This document shows positions 27,045 through 34,271 of a stretch of 40,119 nt of DNA, piece after piece (position 1 is the first letter of the stretch; every line of letters starts with the position of its first letter). Under the pieces are notes generated by a model. It was not told the DNA's origin. It saw only the letters and a program-made list of their open reading frames with translations, and searched no databases. Source of the DNA: Sulfurovum sp. (lineage in GTDB: Bacteria; Campylobacterota; Campylobacteria; Campylobacterales; Sulfurovaceae). A program made the position numbers and the translations under genes. The DNA is taken from positions 1 through 40,119 of the forward strand of contig DYMW01000001.1 in assembly GCA_020721385.1 (NCBI GenBank), written 5' to 3'.

Positions 27045-27063
27045 TTGTAACCAAGTGTTACAA
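27045..27063. promoter_or_regulatory. Inverted repeat TTGTAAC-N5-GTTACAA
   Basis: Perfect 7-bp arms (27045-27051 and 27057-27063). It lies upstream of both the nuo operon and the response regulator gene, and shares the core TTGTAACCA with the tandem sites at 40021-40058. It may be a response regulator or FNR-like site; function is inferred from symmetry and place. Confidence 0.45.
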
Positions 27064-27168
27064 TAGCATCTTTTATTAGGGTGAAAAAGAGAAAAAAGAT
27101 TATTTTTTTATGCGTAAAAAAAGGAAAAATACTCTATTCTCTACACAGCTACTACACAAATCATGGTG

Positions 27169-27174
27169 TATACT
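27169..27174 (+). promoter_or_regulatory. Possible -10 box of the response regulator/kinase operon
   Basis: TATACT preceded directly by TG gives a leader of about 33 bases to the ATG at 27215. No -35 box is evident. Confidence 0.35.
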
Positions 27175-27197
27175 ATATATTATTGACCATAAAAACC

Positions 27198-27205
27198 AAG
27201 GAGGT
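27198..27205 (+). promoter_or_regulatory. Strong ribosome binding site choosing the response regulator start
   Basis: AAGGAGGT, a full anti-16S match, ends nine bases before the ATG at 27215. This settles the start against the in-frame ATG at 27110. Confidence 0.85.
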
Positions 27206-27214
27206 AATCTCATT

Positions 27215-27871
27215 ATGAAAATTCTATTGCTTGAAGATGACTCCTTGCTCTCAAAAATTTTAACAAAACATCTAGGACAAACCTATAATGTTATACCTGT
27301 GTATGATGGAAACAGTGCCTTAGAGATACTCGAAAATGAAAAATTTGATTTGCTTATTTTTGATTCTAATGTTCCAGGCATAACAGGGTTGGAACTGATT
27401 AAAGAGTTACGTTCTTACAACAACACCACACCCATTATTATGATTACCGCCTATCAAGATACTCTGCATCTTAAAACTGCTTTTACACATGGATGTAACG
27501 ATTATATTCGTAAACCTTTTGAACTCGATGAGCTTGATATGCGGATTGAAAACATCACCCGTACGTTTAACATTGAACAAAATCAACTCATTACCATCAG
27601 TGAAAATATCTTTTTTGATGCCCTAAACCATCAAATTTCTAAAAATGGTAAAACTTTTTTCATTGCCAAAAAAGAGAGTGAATTTTTAAACTACTTGGTT
27701 ACCAATCGTCATCGTACCATCTCCAAAGAAGAGTTGACACAAAACTTATGGTTGTATGAGAGTATGCCTAGTGATGCAACTTTGCGTGTATATATCCGAA
27801 ATTTACGTGCATTAATCGGTAAAAAAAGTATTGAAACCATTCGTGGTACAGGATATCGTCTTGTATCTTAA
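27215..27871 (+). CDS. OmpR-family response regulator
   Basis: A 218-aa two-domain regulator starting MKILLLEDD. In the receiver domain the acidic pair is at residues 8-9, D50 (LLIFDSNVPG) is the phosphorylation site, and K100 (IRKPF) completes the site. A winged-helix DNA-binding domain fills residues about 125-218, ending in TIRGTGYRLVS as in OmpR/PhoB proteins. The kinase gene overlaps its end by 11 bases, so they form a pair. It is divergent from the nuo operon and could control it, but this is only positional. The signal is unknown. Confidence 0.93.
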   Translation: MKILLLEDDSLLSKILTKHLGQTYNVIPVYDGNSALEILENEKFDLLIFDSNVPGITGLELIKELRSYNNTTPIIMITAYQDTLHLKTAFTHGCNDYIRKPFELDELDMRIENITRTFNIEQNQLITISENIFFDALNHQISKNGKTFFIAKKESEFLNYLVTNRHRTISKEELTQNLWLYESMPSDATLRVYIRNLRALIGKKSIETIRGTGYRLVS

Positions 27872-29006
27872 CGAACGCCATGCTTTAGCAAGTTTTTTAT
27901 TTATTTATGTGAGTTCTTCTCTGCTGATGCTCGGGAGTATTGGTTTTTTATACTACAAAGAAAAAATTGCCACCATTGACCGATATTGTGATGTAAGTAT
28001 GGAAAACATGGCAATGCAAATTAAAATGGATATCATGAATAATCATGACATCTCTCCGCTTTTTGATGATGCTGAACGCCTAAGAATAGGACTTTTTGCT
28101 GAAAACCATCATCCCCTTGTCTCAAATCTTACCACCAAAGAGGTTGACTTTGACCAAACCAACTACACCGAAAAAACATCTGCTTTTTTTGTAAGCCAAT
28201 TTATTAATCCTAAAAACAACATCAAATATGTGGTTATTGAAGATTCAAAAGTCACCGAAGAGATGAAAGAACTTCAATCTCTTATCTGGAGTTTTATGCT
28301 GGTAGCCTCACTCTTTATCGCCTTTATTGGTTACTTTTTAAGCCGTTTACTGCTCAAACCTGTTAAAGATAATTTTGATAATCTAAACCATTTTATGAAA
28401 GACAGTGCACATGAACTCAATACACCCATTACGGCTCTGATGATGTCTGCTAATTACCTCAAAAAATCCTATGACAAAGAGATGGTGGAGCATATTTTAA
28501 TGAGTACCAAAATGGTCTCTGAAATTTACAACTCCATTGCCTATCTTGCTTTTCATGATTTGGACATTGAACATAAAGAGCCGTTTGATTTATCAGAACA
28601 TATTCAGTATTCGATTCGATATTTTAAAGAGATAGCAGGAAATAAAGAGATACTTATCAATGCCCAACTCACCCAATTTATGGTCAATATGGACAAAAAC
28701 AGCACACGAAAATTGATTAACAATCTTATTACCAATGCCATTAAATATTCTTATCCAAAAAAGAACATTACCATTATTTTAAAAGAAAATGTATTGAGCA
28801 TCACAGATGAAGGGGTAGGAATAGATAAAGAGCATCAAACAAAAATATTTCAACGCTATAAACGAATTAATAACCATGCTACGGGAGGATTTGGAATAGG
28901 ATTGGATATTGTCATGGGAATTTGTAAAACCTACAATATAAAAATAGAATTAGAATCAACCTTAGGCAAAGGAAGTACCTTTACCTTAAGATTTCCAAAA
29001 ATGTAA
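27861..29006 (+). CDS. Sensor histidine kinase
   Basis: Membrane kinase of 381 aa if started at the TTG at 27861, which has AGGAT six bases upstream and overlaps the regulator stop by 11 bases; GTG at 27843 is the alternative. The first helix is near residues 12-32, a sensor region of about 100 residues faces the periplasm, and the second helix is near 142-163. The H-box DSAHELNTPITAL has the phospho-accepting H184. The ATPase part shows NLITNAIKYS (N box), ITDEGVGID (G1) and GGFGIGLDIV (G2). No clear HAMP domain separates the second helix from the H-box. It acts on the regulator encoded just upstream. Confidence 0.9.
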   Translation: MYLNERHALASFLFIYVSSSLLMLGSIGFLYYKEKIATIDRYCDVSMENMAMQIKMDIMNNHDISPLFDDAERLRIGLFAENHHPLVSNLTTKEVDFDQTNYTEKTSAFFVSQFINPKNNIKYVVIEDSKVTEEMKELQSLIWSFMLVASLFIAFIGYFLSRLLLKPVKDNFDNLNHFMKDSAHELNTPITALMMSANYLKKSYDKEMVEHILMSTKMVSEIYNSIAYLAFHDLDIEHKEPFDLSEHIQYSIRYFKEIAGNKEILINAQLTQFMVNMDKNSTRKLINNLITNAIKYSYPKKNITIILKENVLSITDEGVGIDKEHQTKIFQRYKRINNHATGGFGIGLDIVMGICKTYNIKIELESTLGKGSTFTLRFPKM

Positions 29007-29014
29007 TCCTTTTT

Positions 29015-29341
29015 CTATTTCATTCCAAAAGGATTGAGTCCACCCATCATGCCACCAAGGCTGTTCATAGCCTGAGATTTTTTATTGTCCTCAACCATTC
29101 TAAGCACATCATTCATGGCAGAAATAAGTAAAATTTGAAGCGACTCTTTGTCATCCAAAATAGAATCATCAATACTAATATCAATAATTTCTCCTCCACC
29201 ATTGGCAGTTACTTCAACCATTCCACCACCTGCTTTGGCTGTCATGGTGACGGATTTTGCCTGTGCTTCTATCTCTTTGGCTTTGGATTGTAACTCTTCT
29301 AGCATCTGACCCATTTTACTCATATCAAGACCTTCAAACAT
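29015..29341 (-). CDS. ybaB: YbaB/EbfC-family nucleoid-associated protein
   Basis: A 108-aa small DNA-binding protein of the YbaB/EbfC family, usually a dimer that associates with the nucleoid. The central region (EVTANGGGEIIDISID) and the preceding helix (MLEELQSKAKEIEAQAKSV) are typical. The C-terminus is Gly- and Met-rich (MGGLNPFGMK). Its start overlaps the panD stop by one base (TAATG), so it is translationally coupled to panD; it is convergent with the kinase gene with only eight bases between stops. Confidence 0.9.
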   Translation of the reverse strand: MFEGLDMSKMGQMLEELQSKAKEIEAQAKSVTMTAKAGGGMVEVTANGGGEIIDISIDDSILDDKESLQILLISAMNDVLRMVEDNKKSQAMNSLGGMMGGLNPFGMK

Positions 29342-29709
29342 TAGTTTAGTCCTTCAAATTCTTGAGCGATACTGTTGTCATCTTCAAGAATAACAATTTT
29401 TGGTCGATAGGTATCCGCCTCTTCTTCATTCATGGATGCATAAGCAATAATAATAATTTTGTCACCCACATGTACTTTTCTAGCAGCTGCACCATTAAGG
29501 CAAATCTCTTTTTTACCTGGCTCACCTGGAATAATGTAGGTTGCAAATCGTTCACCATTATTGATGTTAACAATTTCTATCTTTTGACCAACACGCATTT
29601 TTGCTGCGTCAAGTAAATCTTGGTCAATGGTAATGGAACCCACATAGTGTAAATTCGCTTCGGTTACTGTCGCTCTGTGCAGTTTACTATAGAGCATGGT
29701 AATATTCAT
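29341..29709 (-). CDS. panD: Aspartate 1-decarboxylase precursor
   Basis: Makes beta-alanine from aspartate for pantothenate and CoA. The 122-aa proenzyme cleaves itself between G24 and S25 (HYVGSITID), and S25 becomes the pyruvoyl group. With the start at 29709 the G24-S25 numbering matches the E. coli enzyme exactly, which supports this ATG over the Met at position 5. Other conserved segments are LHR near residue 11 and NGERFATY. First gene of a two-gene unit with ybaB. Confidence 0.95.
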   Translation of the reverse strand: MNITMLYSKLHRATVTEANLHYVGSITIDQDLLDAAKMRVGQKIEIVNINNGERFATYIIPGEPGKKEICLNGAAARKVHVGDKIIIIAYASMNEEEADTYRPKIVILEDDNSIAQEFEGLN

Positions 29710-29830
29710 TACAGTTATCTCCGTGATTTATAATTTTGTGTATTATAGCAGATTATTGATTTTGTTTTAGAGGAGGCAGATAATTTTACAAGGATAAACG
29801 TTTGACGCATCCTTGTTTTGATCTATATTG

Positions 29831-30205
29831 TTATCGAGCCATTGTAGCAGGAGCCACAGGGTCTCCCCACATTTGTTCAGGAATAACATACTCTTCTACT
29901 ACCGTACCACCAATGATATGTTCATCAATAATTCGGTTAATTTTCTCTTTGGTTAATCCAACATACATGGTATGACCTGGTTCAACCAACATCACAGGAC
30001 CTTGTTGACAACGATTTAAACATGAGGTTTGAATCGGTTGTACAGTTCCTATAATACCTTTTTGCATCAATGTTTGAGCAAGATGTTGCATAAGCTGTTG
30101 AGATTCAGGATTGTTCTGACTCACACAGCTTGGTTTTGGCATCCCTGGAGGTGCTGATTGTTGACACTTAAAAATATAAAATGCTGGTTGTGGTATTCCC
30201 ATCAT
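29831..30205 (-). CDS. Thioredoxin-like [2Fe-2S] ferredoxin
   Basis: A 124-aa protein with ligands C14, C27, C62 and C66 (C-x12-C and C-x3-C, the second in TSCLNRCQQGP), the pattern of thioredoxin-fold [2Fe-2S] ferredoxins related to NuoE and the Aquifex ferredoxin. It stands alone, with GAAGGAT before its first ATG. Since the nuo operon lacks a cluster-bearing NuoE, this protein might be a soluble electron carrier for it, but that is speculation; the fold and the cluster site are what the sequence supports. Confidence 0.85.
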   Translation of the reverse strand: MMGIPQPAFYIFKCQQSAPPGMPKPSCVSQNNPESQQLMQHLAQTLMQKGIIGTVQPIQTSCLNRCQQGPVMLVEPGHTMYVGLTKEKINRIIDEHIIGGTVVEEYVIPEQMWGDPVAPATMAR

Positions 30206-30317
30206 GGTTTAAATCCTTCTAATTTTAATTAGGAGAATATTACTCTTATTTAGAATAAAAATACCTTAATTCCAAGATAACTCCAACAATAAAGAGTAAA
30301 AAAGTAACAATCCCCTA

Positions 30318-32969
30318 TCAATAAAGATATGGTGTTGCTCCTCTAAAACTAATTCCATTGTGCGTTCCTGTATCATCTGTTTCTATTCCTGCTGGTCCTT
30401 GTGTCAAATCAAGTGTTCTTCCCCCTCGTACAAGAACTCCATAATTGTCTTTAGACGAACCTCCTCCCATTCCTATATCTATGGTACTGTTTGCCCCTGC
30501 ACCCTCTTCATTTTTGAGAACATTGTTGGTATCGATATCCATCCAATCTCTAACCCATGGACACCCTGTACACACAACTTCTCCTGCTGAATTTTTCATC
30601 TGCATGATACTGCTCAAATACTCTTTGTATCCTGTACCAAACTCCTGAATAATTTTGCCATAACCTGCCAATGGAACATTTTTATCTACCGCTAAAAGAC
30701 CATTCCGAATATGTGTTCCATCTCCACCATTGGCTTTATCTGCATCTAAAAGCTTTTTAATATGTGCATACTGCTTTAAACTTGGCATGGATACATTAAT
30801 ATCCACCACCTCTCCATTACGATTGGTTAATTTAAACTTTTCCAATGATGCCATGGCAACAAAAGGCATCATATTAGAAAGACGTTTTGTTCCTGCTTTA
30901 ACTTCATCTGAGAAATCCAATTCGTTTCCTTTGGGTGGATCAACCAACACCGCATCAATATACCCTGTAATTGTTTCTGAAATCAATTCTGTGGCATTAA
31001 CCATTTTAAATTTTTTCTGAATAAATGAATTTACTTTTCCAATCGTTGTACCCATAGCACTCTTTGAAATCTCAACGCCTGTCTTTCTGGCTTGATACGA
31101 AGAGACCCAAAAACCACCTTCGTTAATACCATCCTTATCCACATCAAATCCACCAGGAATGTACGCAAAACCATACTCAACCAATGCTGTACCATCGGCA
31201 TTTTCTATTGCCCATGGACACATTTTAGTTTTATCTTTTGGATTCCCTTCTTCTTTACACTCTACCTCTTTAATATTGACCTGTCCATCACCATCACTAT
31301 CATTTAATGGATCTAACGCATTAATCACATCGGTTGAATTGGCTTCATCATGAGCATATAAATTATCCTTCGCTGGAGTATTATTGGATAATCCTAGAAG
31401 TGTCTCAGGTGAAGTTAAACACGCTACTTTTAAATTATCAGGACTGTAACTGTAAATTTCTATACCATCTTCTACCCCATCACCGTCTGTATCACTATTA
31501 TTAGCATCTGTATGATACTCATTGAGTTCAAAACTGTCTAAAAGACAATCACCATCGGTATCAGGGTTACTAGGATTTAAACCATTGTCAACCTCATATT
31601 TATCCTCTAAGCCATCATCATCACTATCTGTCTTCATCGGATTACTGTGATAGGTATTGACTTCAAGACCATCATTTAACCCATCATCATCACTGTCCAT
31701 ATCTTTAGGGTCACTATGATACGTATTGACTTCATCCCCATCACTGATACCATCATTGTCACTATCACTATCTTTTGGATCAGTATCATAAGTATTGACT
31801 TCCTCTCCATCACTCAATCCATCCCCATCGGTATCTGCATTAATAGGATTTAAACCATTTTCTATCTCATATTTGTCGTCTAAGCCATCTGTATCACTAT
31901 CACTGTTCTTAGGATTGGTATGATAGACATTCACCTCATCTCCATCCTTTAATCCATCTCCATCTGTATCAGGCTTACTAACAGATGTACCTATTCCATT
32001 CTCATAGTCATCACTTAATCCATCACCATCACTGTCAGGTGGAACTTCTTTTGGATCTTTCGAATCATTGGGATTGGTATGTGTTGTTTTTATCTCTGCA
32101 CCATCAGTTAATCCATCATCATCACTATCAAAATCATTAGGATTGGTATGATACGTATTGACTTCATCTCCATCACTCAATCCATCTCCATCACTATCTG
32201 TATTGGTAGGATCGGTATGATACGTATTCACCTCATCCCCATCACTCAATCCATCCCCATCAGTATCCGTTTTTATGGGTGAAGTACCAATAAGATTTTC
32301 ATACGCATCGCCTAAACCATCTCCATCGGTATCAGGTGGAACTTCTTTTGGATCAGCTTCATCATTAGGATCACTGTGTGCGGTATTGACTTCATCCCCA
32401 TCACTGATACCATCATCATCACTATCACTATCATTGGGATTGGTATGATATGTATTAACTTCATCTCCATCACTCAATCCATCCCCATCACTGTCCACAT
32501 TTTTAGGATCTGTATGATAAACATGCACTTCATCCCCATCACTCAGTCCATCTCCATCAGTATCAGGATTGGTAATCGAGGTACCAATAAGATTTTCATA
32601 CGCATCACCTAATCCATCCCCATCTGTATCCTTTCCAACAGCACTAGGATCTTTTGGGTCAAGAGGATCCGTATGCAGTGTATTTACCTCTTCTCCATCA
32701 CTTATTCTGTCACCATCCGTATCCGCCTTGATTGGATTCAATCCATGCTCATCTTCATACCCATCATCCAATCCATCTCTATCCGTATCAACATTATAAG
32801 GCGAAGTTCCAATGGAAAGTTCGTAACTATCGGTGAGTCCATCACCATCACTGTCTACAACAACCTCTTTGCCTTCTCCTTTGAAGTTTCCTGCTCTATC
32901 TGAACCACATCCTGATAACAAAAGACTCAAACCAATAAAAATACCCCATACTACACGATTATTATGCAT
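30318..32969 (-). CDS. Lipoprotein with 20 thrombospondin type-3 repeats and an FGE-like C-terminal domain
   Basis: An 883-aa surface lipoprotein: signal peptide, then lipobox LLSGC with C21. Residues 39-514 are 20 tandem calcium-binding repeats of 22-23 residues (three are 31), each beginning D-[TS]-D-x-D. One further DSDGDG motif follows near residue 560. Residues about 600-883 look like a sulfatase-modifying-factor (FGE/SUMF1) fold: they open with YGFAYIPGGFDVD and GGFWVSSYQARK and end with VLVRGGRTLD and GISFRGA. No claim is made for catalysis. Its ATG overlaps the stop of the OmpA-family gene (TAATG), so the two are made together and may form a Ca-stabilised stalk at the outer membrane. 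Confidence 0.87.
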   Translation of the reverse strand: MHNNRVVWGIFIGLSLLLSGCGSDRAGNFKGEGKEVVVDSDGDGLTDSYELSIGTSPYNVDTDRDGLDDGYEDEHGLNPIKADTDGDRISDGEEVNTLHTDPLDPKDPSAVGKDTDGDGLGDAYENLIGTSITNPDTDGDGLSDGDEVHVYHTDPKNVDSDGDGLSDGDEVNTYHTNPNDSDSDDDGISDGDEVNTAHSDPNDEADPKEVPPDTDGDGLGDAYENLIGTSPIKTDTDGDGLSDGDEVNTYHTDPTNTDSDGDGLSDGDEVNTYHTNPNDFDSDDDGLTDGAEIKTTHTNPNDSKDPKEVPPDSDGDGLSDDYENGIGTSVSKPDTDGDGLKDGDEVNVYHTNPKNSDSDTDGLDDKYEIENGLNPINADTDGDGLSDGEEVNTYDTDPKDSDSDNDGISDGDEVNTYHSDPKDMDSDDDGLNDGLEVNTYHSNPMKTDSDDDGLEDKYEVDNGLNPSNPDTDGDCLLDSFELNEYHTDANNSDTDGDGVEDGIEIYSYSPDNLKVACLTSPETLLGLSNNTPAKDNLYAHDEANSTDVINALDPLNDSDGDGQVNIKEVECKEEGNPKDKTKMCPWAIENADGTALVEYGFAYIPGGFDVDKDGINEGGFWVSSYQARKTGVEISKSAMGTTIGKVNSFIQKKFKMVNATELISETITGYIDAVLVDPPKGNELDFSDEVKAGTKRLSNMMPFVAMASLEKFKLTNRNGEVVDINVSMPSLKQYAHIKKLLDADKANGGDGTHIRNGLLAVDKNVPLAGYGKIIQEFGTGYKEYLSSIMQMKNSAGEVVCTGCPWVRDWMDIDTNNVLKNEEGAGANSTIDIGMGGGSSKDNYGVLVRGGRTLDLTQGPAGIETDDTGTHNGISFRGATPYLY
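31428..32855 (-). repeat. Tandem coding repeats (20 units of about 66-69 bases)
   Basis: The thrombospondin type-3 block at DNA level. A four-unit super-repeat of about 300 bases is visible: units 4-7, 8-11 and the start at 12 each open with a GD-x-YEN-x-IGTS unit, and the first two end with PKEVPP. This points to growth by block duplication. Confidence 0.8.
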
Positions 32970-34039
32970 TACTTTCTACCTTCAGGATAACTCAATACCG
33001 CTTCAATCCGACGATTCATCGCCCGTCCATCAACTGTTTTATTTGAAGCAATGGGCATACTTTCCCCTCTTCCTTCACCATGAATTCTAGCAGAACTTAC
33101 ACCCTCTGCAATCAAAGCCTTAACCACTGACAACGCTCTCCGTTCTGATAAAGAGAGATTTTTAGAAGCACTTCCTATGTTATCTGTATGTCCTAAAATT
33201 TGAACAAAACTTCCTTTATTTGCCAATAAAAAATTTGCAAATTTTGATACCTTTATATGTGAAGAGCCATCAATTGTTGCGGAATTGGTTGCAAAATGAA
33301 TTTTCAATGTGGTCTTTATAGGACAACCATATCCATCAACTGTAAAATCACAAGGGGTATCAGGACACTGATCAAAATTATCGGCTATTCCATCTCTGTC
33401 TTTATCTGGTTCAGAAATTTTAACAGGACACGTATTTTGATCCACATAAACAATTTGGGGTTGAATAATGTGTTGCACTTGAGGCTTAGGCATAGGTATT
33501 GGTATTGGTATTGGTATTGGTTCAGGTGCTGGGGTAAACATCGCCACAGGTAGTGTAATTCCTGCCGTTACAGAAGCCTCATTGTTTTCATTGTCTCCCC
33601 CTAAAATTTGTAACATTTTACCTTCTACTTTTCCCTTAATTCCTGTTGGTGTGGCATAAAGAATTCCTCCTCCTCCATGAACAAACGGATGACTTTCAAA
33701 ATAACCTTCAGTTGCACCTTGAACATTTTCATATCCAATACCACCTAAAATATAAGGCGTTAATACCGTACTGTTTTCAAATTCATAAACACCATTCACT
33801 GAACCTTTTAACAATGACTTTGCTTGAGTATCGGCAATATTGACATACTCCAAATCAAATCTTGGCATTATTAAATAATTGTTATATTGTAATGTTGCTC
33901 CAACAGTTCGATTTTCAAATTTAGGACTCTCTTCATTAATGGTCGAGGTCATTCCCACATTAATACCAATATCGGCTTCTGTACTGTTCGCGGCTAGATA
34001 CGTTGTCAACATAAATACATATAGATATATCTTATTCAT
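32969..34039 (-). CDS. OmpA-family outer-membrane protein
   Basis: A 356-aa protein: signal peptide (about 1-17), a beta-rich N-terminal region of about 150 residues, a proline linker (PEPIPIPIPIPMPKP) near 175-190, one thrombospondin type-3-like element (DKDRDGIADNFDQCPDTP) near residue 215, and a C-terminal OmpA peptidoglycan-binding domain with ILGHTDNIGS, then LSERRALSVV and GRGESMPIASN. It should span the outer membrane and grip the cell wall. The linker is encoded by a perfect hexanucleotide repeat. First gene of the unit with the downstream repeat lipoprotein. The 232-base A/T-rich gap to recQ must hold its promoter. Confidence 0.92.
   Translation of the reverse strand: MNKIYLYVFMLTTYLAANSTEADIGINVGMTSTINEESPKFENRTVGATLQYNNYLIMPRFDLEYVNIADTQAKSLLKGSVNGVYEFENSTVLTPYILGGIGYENVQGATEGYFESHPFVHGGGGILYATPTGIKGKVEGKMLQILGGDNENNEASVTAGITLPVAMFTPAPEPIPIPIPIPMPKPQVQHIIQPQIVYVDQNTCPVKISEPDKDRDGIADNFDQCPDTPCDFTVDGYGCPIKTTLKIHFATNSATIDGSSHIKVSKFANFLLANKGSFVQILGHTDNIGSASKNLSLSERRALSVVKALIAEGVSSARIHGEGRGESMPIASNKTVDGRAMNRRIEAVLSYPEGRK
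33495..33518 (-). repeat. Hexanucleotide repeat GGTATT x4 in the OmpA linker
   Basis: Four perfect GGTATT copies (plus-strand reading) encode the Ile-Pro alternation of the linker. Slippage would add or remove two residues without breaking the frame. Confidence 0.75.
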
Positions 34040-34271
34040 ACTCTATACTCCTTTTTATCAATCTTTAAATATTAAGAAAAAATCATATCACATTTTAAAC
34101 ACAATTTTCTTATAAAATATATTTTTACTTAAAATTTTATAATAATAATAAAATTAAGCAACAAAAACTGTTTTTAAATATATGCCTTACAACATTTTCT
34201 AATTTAACCGCATATAATCTGAATACAACATACTCTTCACTTTTCAAGTCTACTTTGGCTACTATAACACC

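Larger units (their letters stand above)
26902..27214. other. 313-base divergent regulatory region between nuoA and the response regulator gene
   Basis: No gene was found in this gap. It holds the nuoA ribosome binding site, a possible minus-strand promoter near 26979-26984, an inverted repeat at 27045-27063, a possible plus-strand promoter near 27169-27174, and the ribosome binding site at 27198-27205. An ATG at 27110 is in frame with the response regulator but lacks a ribosome binding site. Confidence 0.7.

Noticed and set aside
27110..27214. N-terminal extension of the response regulator
   Set aside because: The 35 extra residues have no ribosome binding site or family match, while a full AAGGAGGT precedes the ATG at 27215.
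29788..29819. Hairpin ACAAGGAT/ATCCTTGT followed by TTTT
   Set aside because: The T run is on the plus strand, where no gene ends; both flanking genes are on the minus strand.
30240..30299. Inverted repeat TTACTCTT/AAGAGTAA downstream of the repeat lipoprotein
   Set aside because: Short arms separated by more than 40 bases and no T run; likely chance in A/T-rich DNA.
31428..32855. Regularly spaced repeats that could suggest a CRISPR array
   Set aside because: The repeats are in-frame coding units for Ca-binding motifs, are imperfect, and lack unique spacers.
34128..34166. A/T-only hairpin-like sequence between ompA and recQ
   Set aside because: Imperfect pairing and no G/C in the stem; it lies in a divergent promoter gap, so termination is not expected there.
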